Positions 21,503 to 30,273 of a stretch of DNA of 64,000 nucleotides are shown here, one piece after another (positions within the stretch are counted from its first letter, which is position 1; the number at the start of each line of letters is the position of its first letter). The notes under the pieces were generated by a model that was not told where the DNA came from, ran no database searches, and saw only the letters and a program-made list of their open reading frames with translations. The translations under genes were made by a program, and so were the position numbers. This stretch comes from Corynebacterium halotolerans. GTDB taxonomy: Bacteria; Actinomycetota; Actinomycetes; Mycobacteriales; Mycobacteriaceae. The stretch spans positions 18,807 through 82,806 of the forward strand of contig NZ_JVMD01000012.1 in the NCBI RefSeq assembly GCF_001056295.1, written 5' to 3'.

Positions 21503-22471
21503 GTGTCCGCAGGATTCGTCTGCCCGATCGACCTGGGCAACCGCCGTTCGATCCACCCCGGCACGATGCGCAGCCTCTTCTGGGAAATCGAACCGGAAGA
21601 CGCTTCTCCGGCGAAGGATGGGCCCGCCGGTTCCCCCATGGACGATGACGGGACCGAAACCGATCCGAAGCGCGTCGTCGGCAATCCGTGGCGGAAGATG
21701 GGGCTCCAGCACGGCCCACAACGGCCCGCCGCCTCCGATTCCGGGCGGGATCCGATGGCTCCGCCGCCGGCCGGTCCCTCGGGACCCCTGGGCCCCGGCG
21801 GCGCCGCCAACCGTATCCGCCGTGGCATGGACGCCGAGTTGGAGAAGGAGCTCTGGCTCAACCGGGTGCTCGTGGACTGGGGCCCATGCGGCTTCAGCAT
21901 GGCCGAAGCCTCGGGCCAGGCCGTGACGGCCACATTGCTGTTCGGTCCCCCGCGCTACGCTCCGACGTCGCGCCGCATGCCGACGGGTCCGGTGTCCCCC
22001 GACGCGGTGATGCTCACCAGCCTGCACATCGACCCGATCATGGCGGACCAGGGCACCGAGGAAGCGCTGATCAATGCCGCGGTGACGCACCTGGCCGGTC
22101 GCGGCGTGCGTGCGGTGGAGGCCTTCGGCTGTTCCGGCGGCGGAGACGACGGGGAAAACGCGATTCCGCGGGAGGAAATGTCCCTGACCGAGTCGATCCT
22201 GCACTCGGTCGACGCTCCGCGGACGCCGCACCGGTGCGAGTCAACCGCGCTCGGTGCCATCAACCACGACGCCGGCGACGTCATCCCGACGCGCATGCTC
22301 ATCAATTCCGGCTTCACGGTCGTGGCGCCCCATCCGACGCATCCGCGGCTGCGGCGCGAACTGGACGCCGACCTCGACTGGGCGGCGGCGGTCACCGATG
22401 CGCTCGACCAGCTGGTGGCCGCGCAATTCTACGCGTCCTTCTCGGCTTCCAGGAGCTCGACGAAGCTGTAG
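21503..22471 (+). CDS. GNAT-like protein of the parB-cwlM interval (Rv3916c type)
   Basis: The 322-residue protein corresponds by position and sequence to the GNAT-like protein next to parB in mycobacteria. An N-terminal segment (GNRRSIHPGTMRSLFWEIEP) is followed by a Pro/Gly-rich insertion. The conserved core is LWLNRVLVDWGPCGFSMAEA, PDAVMLTSLHIDP and INAAVTHLAGRGVRAVEAFG. The last looks like a degenerate acetyl-CoA-binding helix of an N-acetyltransferase. The substrate is unknown. The GTG start lies 13 bp after parB with no strong ribosome site. Its last 43 bp overlap the 3' end of cwlM on the other strand. Confidence 0.75.
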   Translation: MSAGFVCPIDLGNRRSIHPGTMRSLFWEIEPEDASPAKDGPAGSPMDDDGTETDPKRVVGNPWRKMGLQHGPQRPAASDSGRDPMAPPPAGPSGPLGPGGAANRIRRGMDAELEKELWLNRVLVDWGPCGFSMAEASGQAVTATLLFGPPRYAPTSRRMPTGPVSPDAVMLTSLHIDPIMADQGTEEALINAAVTHLAGRGVRAVEAFGCSGGGDDGENAIPREEMSLTESILHSVDAPRTPHRCESTALGAINHDAGDVIPTRMLINSGFTVVAPHPTHPRLRRELDADLDWAAAVTDALDQLVAAQFYASFSASRSSTKL

Positions 22472-23616
22472 GTGCCGGTCAGCGGCTGATCGTCTTCCTC
22501 CGGGAGGTACAGGCGCTTGACGCCGACGACGATCGCCTCGGCGATCTGGTCGCGCTGATCGGGCGACGCCAGCACCGCGACGTCGTCCGGGTTGGTCAGG
22601 TAGCCCACGACCACCTCGACGGTGGGCATGCGCGTCAGGCGCATCAGATCCCACGTGCGGGCGTGCGTGCGGCAGTCACCCAGCGGAGTGCGGGCGACGA
22701 TCTCGCGCTGGATCAGCCCGGACAGCTGCTGGCCGAGAATCGAGCTGTTGCCGACGATCGAACCGAAGTAGAACGTGGCCAGGCCCGATGCGCGCTCGTT
22801 CGGGTAGCGGTCGGCGCGCAGGGAGATCATCACATCCGCGCCGAAGGCGTTGGCCATCTCGGCGCGCTCTTCGATGGACGGATCACCCGTGCGGGGCCGC
22901 GACAGAATGGTCTCGGCGCCCACGGCGACGAGGCGGCCCTCGACGCGCGAGGCGAGATCCCAGAGGATCTCCTCCTCGGTGATGGGACCGTAGGGCCCTT
23001 CGACGGTCATGCCCGGATCGTTGGAGCTGCGGCCCGGGTCGATGACGACCCGCTTGCCCGACAGCTTCGGGCCGGCGGCGCGCACCTGCTCGCGCTCGTG
23101 CATGGCGACGTGCGAACCACCCGTCACCCGGCGGCCGAGGTAGCTCAGGGCGCGGAACGTGACCGGCCCGCAGATGCCGTCCGACTGCAGGCCGTAGTTG
23201 ACCTGGTATTCGCGCACGGCGGCGTCGGTCAACGGCCCGAAATGGCCGTCGACTCGGGTGTCGAAGAAGCCGAGCTCCTGCAGGATGCCCTGCAGCTGCC
23301 CGATGTCGTCGCCCGTCATCGGCGAGATCGGGTCGAAGGCCAGCACGCGGGCGCCGAGGACGTACGACGCCTCGCGCAGCGCCTTGAGCGTCGAATCGCG
23401 GATGATCCCGTCGGCGTAGATGCCGCGGGACTGCTGGAACTCCAGCAGCGCCGATCGCAATTCTTCGTCGAAAAGGTCGTCGTCGCCGCTCCATTGCGGC
23501 GAGTCCTGTTGGATGGCGTCCCCGGCGTAGCCCGGCAGAAGGCCCAGTCTGGCCAGCGTGGTGCGTACCTCCGCTACGCGCGGCGATCGCTCCCCCACCT
23601 GCAGATACTCCGGCAC
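22429..23616 (-). CDS. cwlM: CwlM-type N-acetylmuramoyl-L-alanine amidase homologue, probably inactive
   Basis: The 395-residue protein lacks a signal peptide. It has two peptidoglycan-binding-like repeats (about residues 1-90 and 95-165) and an Amidase_3 domain (about 185-375). In this family zinc is held by DPGHGG and SIHAN-type histidines. Here the first reads VVIDPGRSSNDPG (Arg196) and the second ISLRADR (Arg267), so metal binding looks lost. This fits mycobacterial CwlM, a cytoplasmic activator of MurA controlled by PknB phosphorylation. That role is inferred from the homologue. The GTG start is preceded by GGAAGGGG. It is the last gene of the sigM-trx run. Confidence 0.88.
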   Translation of the reverse strand: MPEYLQVGERSPRVAEVRTTLARLGLLPGYAGDAIQQDSPQWSGDDDLFDEELRSALLEFQQSRGIYADGIIRDSTLKALREASYVLGARVLAFDPISPMTGDDIGQLQGILQELGFFDTRVDGHFGPLTDAAVREYQVNYGLQSDGICGPVTFRALSYLGRRVTGGSHVAMHEREQVRAAGPKLSGKRVVIDPGRSSNDPGMTVEGPYGPITEEEILWDLASRVEGRLVAVGAETILSRPRTGDPSIEERAEMANAFGADVMISLRADRYPNERASGLATFYFGSIVGNSSILGQQLSGLIQREIVARTPLGDCRTHARTWDLMRLTRMPTVEVVVGYLTNPDDVAVLASPDQRDQIAEAIVVGVKRLYLPEEDDQPLTGTYSFVELLEAEKDA

Positions 23617-23685
23617 CGGGCGTCCCCTTCCTTCACGTGCTCCGATGGGCAGCCTGATCGGTTGCCCATGTTCACACGCTACCAG

Positions 23686-24006
23686 TTAGAGCTGAGCTTC
23701 CACCTTTCGGAGGATCTCCGCCTTCGGCTTGACGCCGACGATTTCATCGACCTTCTGGCCGCCCTTGAAGATGAGCAGCGCCGGAATCGACATGATCTGG
23801 AACATCGCGGCCAGGGTGCGCTCGGCCTCGATGTCGCACTTGGCCACGACGGCGCGGTCGCCGAGCTCGGCGGCGACCTCGTCGACGACGGGGGCCAGCT
23901 TGCGGCAGGGGCCGCACCAGTCGGCCCAGAAGTCGACGAGGACGGGCTTGTCGGACTCGATGACCGTGGACTTGAAGTTCGCGGCGGTGACGTTCACGAC
24001 AGACAT
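23686..24006 (-). CDS. trxA: Thioredoxin
   Basis: This standard thioredoxin of 106 residues has the redox site WADWCGPCRKLAP and the cis-proline segment MSIPALLIFKGG. It reduces protein disulfides and is recycled by the thioredoxin reductase encoded just upstream. An excellent ribosome site (TTAGGAG) precedes the ATG. Its position after sigM, the anti-sigma gene and trxB matches the thiol-stress cluster of mycobacteria and corynebacteria. Confidence 0.96.
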   Translation of the reverse strand: MSVVNVTAANFKSTVIESDKPVLVDFWADWCGPCRKLAPVVDEVAAELGDRAVVAKCDIEAERTLAAMFQIMSIPALLIFKGGQKVDEIVGVKPKAEILRKVEAQL

Positions 24007-24094
24007 GTTTCTCCTAAGAGGATCAGGAAATTATATTGGTGCAGTATATCGAAAAGCGGCCGATGATCAAGAGCTTCAATCGGCGCCCCGCGGG

Positions 24095-25024
24095 CTACGC
24101 CTGCGCGGCAAGGTAATGCTCGGCGTCGATGGCCGCGGTGCAGCCGGTGCCCGCGGCGGTGATGGCCTGCTGGTAGTGGGAATCGACCAGGTCGCCGGCG
24201 GCGAAGACGCCGGGGACCGAGGTACGGGTCGACGGAGCCTCCACCTTCACGTATCCGGACTCGTCCAGGTCGACCTGGTCGACGATCATCTCGGAGCGCG
24301 GGTCGTGGCCGATGGCCACGAACATCGCGGTCACCGGCAGCTCGGAGATTTCGCCCGTGACGGTGTCCTTCAGCTTCAGCGACGTCACCGAACCCTCGCC
24401 CACGACCTCCTCGACGACCTTGTTGGTGGCGAATCGGATCTTGTCGTTGGCGCGGGCGCGCTCCTCCATGATCGCGGACGCGCGGAACTCGTCGCGGCGG
24501 TGGACGATGGTGACGGACTTCGCGAACTTGGTCAGGAACGTCGCCTCTTCCATGGCGGAGTCGCCGCCGCCGATGACGGCGATGTCGTGGTCGCGGAAGA
24601 AGAAGCCGTCGCAGGTGGCGCAGGAGCTGACGCCGTGGCCGAGCAGCTCCTGCTCGCCGGGGACGCCGAGGTAACGCGGCGCGGCGCCCATCGCGAGGAT
24701 GACGGTGCGGCCCTTGTGCTCCTCGTCGCCGACCCACACGGACTTCACGTCGCCGGTCAGATCCATGCGGTCGACGAGCTCCATGCGCAGCTCGGCGCCG
24801 AAGCGCTCGGCCTGGGCGCGCATCTGGTCCATGAGGTCGGGGCCCTGGATGCCCTCGGCGAAGCCGGGGAAGTTCTCCACCTCCGTGGTCGTCATCAGCG
24901 ATCCGCCGAACTCGACGCCCTCGAAGACGACGGGCTTGAGCTCGGCGCGGGCGGCGTAGATGGCGGCGGTGTAGCCGGCGGGGCCGGAGCCGACGATGAT
25001 GACGTCGTGGATGGTGTCGGACAT
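24095..25024 (-). CDS. trxB: Thioredoxin reductase
   Basis: This NADPH- and FAD-dependent reductase of thioredoxin has 309 residues. The FAD site is [20 protein letters not shown] near the N-terminus, and the redox-active pair lies in [10 protein letters not shown]. The NADPH motif is [13 protein letters not shown], and the C-terminal FAD segment is [22 protein letters not shown] precedes the ATG. An AT-rich 88-bp gap separates it from trxA. Confidence 0.96.
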   Translation of the reverse strand: MSDTIHDVIIVGSGPAGYTAAIYAARAELKPVVFEGVEFGGSLMTTTEVENFPGFAEGIQGPDLMDQMRAQAERFGAELRMELVDRMDLTGDVKSVWVGDEEHKGRTVILAMGAAPRYLGVPGEQELLGHGVSSCATCDGFFFRDHDIAVIGGGDSAMEEATFLTKFAKSVTIVHRRDEFRASAIMEERARANDKIRFATNKVVEEVVGEGSVTSLKLKDTVTGEISELPVTAMFVAIGHDPRSEMIVDQVDLDESGYVKVEAPSTRTSVPGVFAAGDLVDSHYQQAITAAGTGCTAAIDAEHYLAAQA

Positions 25025-25124
25025 GCTGCGTTCCTCCTGGTGGGTGCCCTTTGACGTGGCATTTCGCGGTGTGCGGCGCGGCCGGGCGCTGCCGGCCGCC
25101 CGCGTCGTCGTCTCCTGCGGCAGC

Positions 25125-25739
25125 CTACCCGGGCGCGCCGATGGTCCGATGGACGACGGGCTCCGCGGGGACGGTTCCGCAGGTGTTCACGGTCAACAAC
25201 ACCGTCACCCGCCCGTGCATTCCCGCGGACAGCACGAACAGCTGCCCAACACGGTCCCCGTGGGCCATCGGCGCGGCACCGAGCAGGGCGTCCTCCCGCT
25301 CGCCGTGCTCGGCCAGGCATGCGCCCGCGCGGGCGGGGTCGATGAGCCCGCCGAGGTCCCTGTCCCCCATCGCGCCGGCCGCCGCGGGCCCGAGGGAGGC
25401 GAGGTCGATGCCGGGTTGCGCGGGTTCGCGTGACGACGCCGCGTCCCCGGCCCCGCCGACGGGCGGCTGCTGGTGCGGGGGCGGGGTGAGCCACGCGCCA
25501 CCGGCGGCGAAGATGACGGCGGCCGCGGCCGCCGCGGCGATGGTCGCCGGTCCCCGCGGGAACAGCCGCACCACGGAACGGCGATCGGGATCGGTCGAAT
25601 GGCGCCGCCGCCAGGCGTAGTGGACGGACGGCGGAGGGGAATCGTCGCAAAGCAGGGAGGAGGCGAGGTACCCCAGTTCGTCGTCCGCGAGGGCCCGGTG
25701 GGGCTCGTCGGGGTGATCGTGGGTGCCGTGGCGGGTCAT
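25125..25739 (-). CDS. Anti-sigma-M factor-like membrane protein
   Basis: The 204-residue protein has a cytoplasmic N-terminus with [20 protein letters not shown], one membrane segment (about residues 64-85) and an extracytoplasmic part of about 120 residues. Its start overlaps the sigM stop by 4 bp, the usual arrangement for a sigma/anti-sigma pair, and in M. tuberculosis this position is held by RsmA (Rv3912). Sequence similarity is weak, so the call rests on position and topology. The HxxxCxxC zinc motif of ZAS anti-sigma factors is not seen. Confidence 0.75.
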   Translation of the reverse strand: MTRHGTHDHPDEPHRALADDELGYLASSLLCDDSPPPSVHYAWRRRHSTDPDRRSVVRLFPRGPATIAAAAAAAVIFAAGGAWLTPPPHQQPPVGGAGDAASSREPAQPGIDLASLGPAAAGAMGDRDLGGLIDPARAGACLAEHGEREDALLGAAPMAHGDRVGQLFVLSAGMHGRVTVLLTVNTCGTVPAEPVVHRTIGAPG

Positions 25740-26353
25740 CGGTCGACCTCCGAATCGAGTCGGCGCAGCTGGCGGCGCAGCGTGGCGCGGGCGCGGGCCC
25801 GGCGGGACTTGACCGTTCCCTCGGGGATGCCCATGCGGCGGGCGACGTCGGCGAGCGGCCAGCCCATCAGGTCGACCTCCACGATGACGCGCCGCTGCTC
25901 TTCCGGCAGCCGCGACATCGCCTGGCGCATGACCACGCCCAGGGCGGGATCGGCACCGTCGCCGGCGTCCGGCGCGGGTGCTACGCGGTCGTCGACGACG
26001 CCGTCGGGCGGGCCGTGGCGGCCGCGCATCCGGTCGTGGCAGCTGTTGACCACGATGCGGTGCAGCCACGTCGCCACCGACGAATCGCGGCGGAACGCCG
26101 ACGCGCTGCGCAGCGCCTTGACCAGGCCCTCCTGCATCGCGTCGGCGGCGTCCGATTCGGTGCGCGAATGCCGCACCGCGGTCCACCACAGCTGCCGCTC
26201 GTGCCGGTCGACGAGCGCCGGGAACGCCCGCGCGTCGCCCGCCAGATGGGCGGTCAGCAGCTCGAGATCGCCGCGCTCGTCGGCCGGAGCCTCTTCCGTG
26301 TCCATGCGGTCGACCAGCGCCGTCGGCGCGGTGACCCTCCCCCCGAAGTTCAC
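25736..26353 (-). CDS. sigM: ECF RNA polymerase sigma factor SigM
   Basis: The 205-residue ECF sigma factor has region 2 (ALVDRHERQLWWTAVRHSRT and DAADAMQEGLVKALRSASAF) and region 4 with the HTH segment LADVARRMGIPEGTVKSRRA. The location next to the anti-sigma gene, trxB and trxA identifies it as SigM, which in C. glutamicum responds to disulfide stress. The GTG start is uncertain; an ATG 48 bases downstream (MDTEEAP) is an alternative. Neither has a strong ribosome site. Confidence 0.88.
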   Translation of the reverse strand: MNFGGRVTAPTALVDRMDTEEAPADERGDLELLTAHLAGDARAFPALVDRHERQLWWTAVRHSRTESDAADAMQEGLVKALRSASAFRRDSSVATWLHRIVVNSCHDRMRGRHGPPDGVVDDRVAPAPDAGDGADPALGVVMRQAMSRLPEEQRRVIVEVDLMGWPLADVARRMGIPEGTVKSRRARARATLRRQLRRLDSEVDR

Positions 26354-26412
26354 GCGCCCATCCCATCACGGGTCGGGCGGGCGCGCCATCCGGGGCGGGC
26401 CGGGCGCCGGGG

Positions 26413-29400
26413 TCAGCGTTCCGCGGAGACCTCGGCGATCGACGCCGTCATGGTGTCGGGCAATTCGGTGACCCAGATCAGCAGGTGCCGCGACTTGGGC
26501 GCGCCGTCGAGAGCGATGGTCGTGTCGCCCTCGCCCAGGCGGCCCTGGCCGAGCACCTTCGTGGCGCCCAGATCGCCCGTGCCGGACGTCGCCAGATCAG
26601 CCGGAATGGAGCGTATCTCGACCTTCGTCCCCGGCGCGCCGAGGATCTCCACCTGCCCCGGCACGGCGTCCTGGCGGAAGGTGAGCACCAGGCCGATGCC
26701 CTTCTTCAGCGCCATCGAATCGGAGCCGAGCGGGTAGTTGTACGTCGACGTCATCCACGACGTGTCCCGGTTCCCGTCGATGGCGAAGGCGGCGGCGGAG
26801 GGATTGTCCGGCCCGGCGAGCGGGTTCGGGTTGGTCGCCTGCCACTCCGCGGCATCCGTGATGCGGATGGGTCCGGCGGGCAGCGCCTCCTCCTGGCCGC
26901 GGCGCACGGAGTCCGGCGTCAGCGGCGAGTCCTCGGCGCGGTTGACCCACGCGAACACGGCCGCCAGGATCAGCGCCAGCACCAGCACGAAGCCGACGAC
27001 TATCGCCCCGGAGCCCCACAGCCGTCCGCGGGTGGTGGACGTGACCTGCTTCAGGCGCGCCGGCGTGATCGGCGCATCGGCATCCTCGGCGATGACCTGC
27101 AGCTGGCCCGAGTCCGGGCCGAGCGCGGCCTCGCGCAGGCGCTTGGCCAGCACCAGGCCCCGGTCGGCGGCCGCCGCCGGATCGTCCACCCCGGAATGCC
27201 GGTCGGCGCCCGGGGCGGCGTTCTGGCCCGGGCGGTCGTCGCCGTCGCGGGTGCCCACCTCGTTTCCGGCATGGCTTTCCGACGTCTCGCTCCAGGCGAG
27301 GTCGGTCTTCACGTGCCCGGAGGCGCCGCCGGGACCGTCGTGGGCGACGGCGCCGGGGTGTTCGCCGTGTTCGCCGGCATGGGCGTCGGCGTGTTCACCG
27401 GTGCGGTCGGGGTGGTCGCCGGCGTCTTCCTTGCCGGCGGACGTGCGGCGCGTGGCGTCGTCGAGGATGCCGCGGATGTCGGACGGCACGTGGGTGCAGC
27501 CCGCCAGCAGCGTCGACAGGGCGCGGCACGCGACCGCGAGATCGCCGTCGGCGGTCGCCTCGGGAAGCGGCGCCGGGAAGGCCAGCTCCACCCGGCCGTC
27601 GACGCTGACGCGCAGGCGGTCCAGATCGTCCGCGCCGAGCACCAGCCCGGCCTTGTGCGCGCGCCCGGCGGCCTCGGCGAGGTCCGCCACGGCGAAGGCG
27701 GCGGCGTCGGCGTTGGTGCCCTCGCCCACCGCCGACAGCGGGATGCCGGGCACCCAATCACTGGCCACGATGACGTCGGTGCGGCCCAGGTGCACCGCGC
27801 GGATCCGGGCCAGGCCCGGCCCCTCGATGCGGCGCAGCGCCTTGGCGCTCTCGGCGATCTGCACCGCGGCGCCGGGGGCCGTGTAACCCACGTGCGGAGC
27901 AGTGAGGGTGTCGACGAACGTCAGCGCGACTTCGTCGTGAAGCTTCTTTCCTTCCGCGTCCAGGCGCACCGGGCCCGTGCGGTCGACCGCGCGCCAGAAG
28001 CGCACGCCCGGGCGAGAGCCCTCCTCGGACAGCAGGCGGTAGCGGCCGCCGAAGACCATCTCGCCGGGGACGAAGCGCGTGGGGCGCGACGCCTCCGACG
28101 GCATCGGCGGGAGCATCGGCGAGGCGGTGAAGCCCTCCGACGCCATCGCGGCGTTCTCGCCGGCCGCCGACGACGGGCCGCCCACGACGGTGCCGGCGAT
28201 GGCGGCGTCGGCGTCGTCGGCATGCACCTCGGTGCCGTCCGCCGGCTTCGGCGCAAAGCGGCGCAGGCCCGGGATCCGGCCCAGCAGACCGCCGAGGATG
28301 CGCACCTCCGGCAGCGGCGAGCGCGACAGCACGACCCCGGTGACGACGAGGAAGACGATGCCCGCCACGGCCGTCCGCAGGAATGCGCCGACCGACCCGA
28401 GGGCGTCCAGCGGATCGCCGATGACGAAGGAATCCAGCGCCATGGCCACCGCGATGCCCACCAGGGCCGCCCCGAGCGCCCACACGCACGTCCTGAGCAC
28501 CTCGCGGCCGCGCAGATCGCCCAGCGTCCGCCGCAGCAGCCACCCGCCGATGATCGCGCCGGCCACGAAACCGAAGCCGTTCGCCGCGCCCAGCAGGACG
28601 ACGACGAGCTCGGTGCGCGAGGCCATCAGCGGCGCCAGCATCGACAGCGCCACCTTCACCACCGTGATGCCGAAGATGATGAACGTCGGCGTCCACGCCT
28701 CCTCGCGGGCGTAGAACACGCGCAGGTGCAGCAGCACCAGCGCGTACGGGATGAGCGTGAACGCCGAGAACGACAGCGTCCAGCCGAGGATGTCGGCGGT
28801 TTCCTTGGGGAACAGCCCGTAGGCGAACAGCGCGTTGGAGATGGGCACGCCGAAGGCCGTGAAGAACACGACGATGGGGATCAGCGCGATCATGGTCAGG
28901 CGCGTGCCCACCGACAGATCGCGGATCACCGCCCTGTCGTCGCCGTCGGCGGCGTTGCGCGACAGGCGCGGCATGATCGCCGTCAGCAGCGTCACGCCGA
29001 TGATGCCGTAGGGCATCTGCAGCAGCAGCCACGCCTGCTGGTAGATGCCCGGGGCGGCGTCATCCGCCGAGGAGGCGATGCGGGTGGTGATGAGGTAGCC
29101 CGCCTGCGAGATGGCGACGTAGGTGACGATGGCGATGCCCATGCCGCCGAACTGCTTGATGCGGTCGTCGATGCCCCACAGCGGCCGCATGTCGATGCCC
29201 AACCGCCGCAGCGGCGGGATCATGATCAGCGCCTGGATGACCACGCCCAGCGTCGTGCCCACGCCCAGCAGCAGGATGTGCGGGTCCGTGATCGTGCCCG
29301 GGTGATTGAACGGCAGGGAGCCGGGCAGCAGCCAGTACAGAAGGAGCGTCGCGATGGCCACCACGTTGTTGGCCACCGGCGCCCAGGCCCCGGGTTTGAA

Positions 29401-30273
29401 CACCCCCTTGGTGTTCAGCACCGCCATGAGCAGCGAGAATATGCCGTAGAAGATGATCTGCGGCAGCAGCAGGAACGCGAAGGACGTCGCCAGCGGGACG
29501 TTGACCTTGCCGTCGGAGTCGAGGCCGATCCTGGTCAGTATCGGCGCCGTGACCACCGCCAGGACGGTGACCGTGCCCAGCAGGGTCAGCGACAGGGTCA
29601 TCAGCCGGCGCACGAAGGCGGCGCCGCCGTCGGCGTCCTCCTTCTGGGCGCGCACGAGCACCGGCACCACCAGCGAGGTGAGCACCGCGCCCAGGACGAT
29701 CTCGGTGATCAGGTTCGGCAGCGTGTTGGCGGTGTTGAACGCCGACATGATGGCCGGGCCGAGCGTGATGCCGATCAGCGCGTTGCGGAGGAATCCGGTG
29801 ATGCGCGAGAAGAGCGTGGCGACGGCCATCGAACCCGTCGAGCGGACGACGTCCGCATCGCTGGCCGTGCCGGACTCCGGGGACGCGGAGGCGCCGGAGC
29901 CCGTCGCCGGACCATGGGCGGCGGCGCCGGAACCGGCACCGGTGCCCGCGGCGCCGTCGCGCGTGCGCGCGATGGTCCCCGTCGCGGTGCCCGAGGCGGA
30001 ACCCGCGGCGACCATCGTCGAACCCGCCGCGCCGGCGGTGCCCGCCGAACCGGACGAACCGGACGGACCGGACGAACCCGCCGCGGAGGCGGTGCCGCCC
30101 GCGGATGCCGGAGAACCCGAAGAGCCGCCGCCGGTCGGGGGGCGGTTCAGGATCGGGGCCGGCTCTTCGCGGCGCGCCGCGGGAGCGGTGCGGGGCGCGG
30201 GAGCCGGCGCCGGCGGAGCGGGCCGTCGGATGCGGCCGCGCTGCCCGGTATGTGGCGCGTCGGGATCAGTCAC
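26413..30273 (-). CDS. murJ: MurJ lipid II flippase fused to a pseudokinase domain
   Basis: This protein of about 1286 residues matches the mycobacterial MviN (Rv3910) architecture. A disordered Pro/Ala/Gly/Ser-rich N-terminus (about 150 residues) is followed by the multi-span MurJ flippase (about 155-690, including FSRITGFLRNALIGITLGPA). A kinase-like domain comes next (about 740-980), without visible HRD or DFG motifs. A second low-complexity linker, a single membrane helix (IVVGFVLVLALILAAVFAWV) and an extracellular discoidin-like domain (FAIDGNRDTSWMTSTYNYPL) complete it. In mycobacteria the phosphorylated pseudokinase binds FhaA. The GTG start overlaps the upstream gene by 8 bp, which suggests coupling. 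Confidence 0.95.
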   Translation of the reverse strand: MTDPDAPHTGQRGRIRRPAPPAPAPAPRTAPAARREEPAPILNRPPTGGGSSGSPASAGGTASAAGSSGPSGSSGSAGTAGAAGSTMVAAGSASGTATGTIARTRDGAAGTGAGSGAAAHGPATGSGASASPESGTASDADVVRSTGSMAVATLFSRITGFLRNALIGITLGPAIMSAFNTANTLPNLITEIVLGAVLTSLVVPVLVRAQKEDADGGAAFVRRLMTLSLTLLGTVTVLAVVTAPILTRIGLDSDGKVNVPLATSFAFLLLPQIIFYGIFSLLMAVLNTKGVFKPGAWAPVANNVVAIATLLLYWLLPGSLPFNHPGTITDPHILLLGVGTTLGVVIQALIMIPPLRRLGIDMRPLWGIDDRIKQFGGMGIAIVTYVAISQAGYLITTRIASSADDAAPGIYQQAWLLLQMPYGIIGVTLLTAIMPRLSRNAADGDDRAVIRDLSVGTRLTMIALIPIVVFFTAFGVPISNALFAYGLFPKETADILGWTLSFSAFTLIPYALVLLHLRVFYAREEAWTPTFIIFGITVVKVALSMLAPLMASRTELVVVLLGAANGFGFVAGAIIGGWLLRRTLGDLRGREVLRTCVWALGAALVGIAVAMALDSFVIGDPLDALGSVGAFLRTAVAGIVFLVVTGVVLSRSPLPEVRILGGLLGRIPGLRRFAPKPADGTEVHADDADAAIAGTVVGGPSSAAGENAAMASEGFTASPMLPPMPSEASRPTRFVPGEMVFGGRYRLLSEEGSRPGVRFWRAVDRTGPVRLDAEGKKLHDEVALTFVDTLTAPHVGYTAPGAAVQIAESAKALRRIEGPGLARIRAVHLGRTDVIVASDWVPGIPLSAVGEGTNADAAAFAVADLAEAAGRAHKAGLVLGADDLDRLRVSVDGRVELAFPAPLPEATADGDLAVACRALSTLLAGCTHVPSDIRGILDDATRRTSAGKEDAGDHPDRTGEHADAHAGEHGEHPGAVAHDGPGGASGHVKTDLAWSETSESHAGNEVGTRDGDDRPGQNAAPGADRHSGVDDPAAAADRGLVLAKRLREAALGPDSGQLQVIAEDADAPITPARLKQVTSTTRGRLWGSGAIVVGFVLVLALILAAVFAWVNRAEDSPLTPDSVRRGQEEALPAGPIRITDAAEWQATNPNPLAGPDNPSAAAFAIDGNRDTSWMTSTYNYPLGSDSMALKKGIGLVLTFRQDAVPGQVEILGAPGTKVEIRSIPADLATSGTGDLGATKVLGQGRLGEGDTTIALDGAPKSRHLLIWVTELPDTMTASIAEVSAER

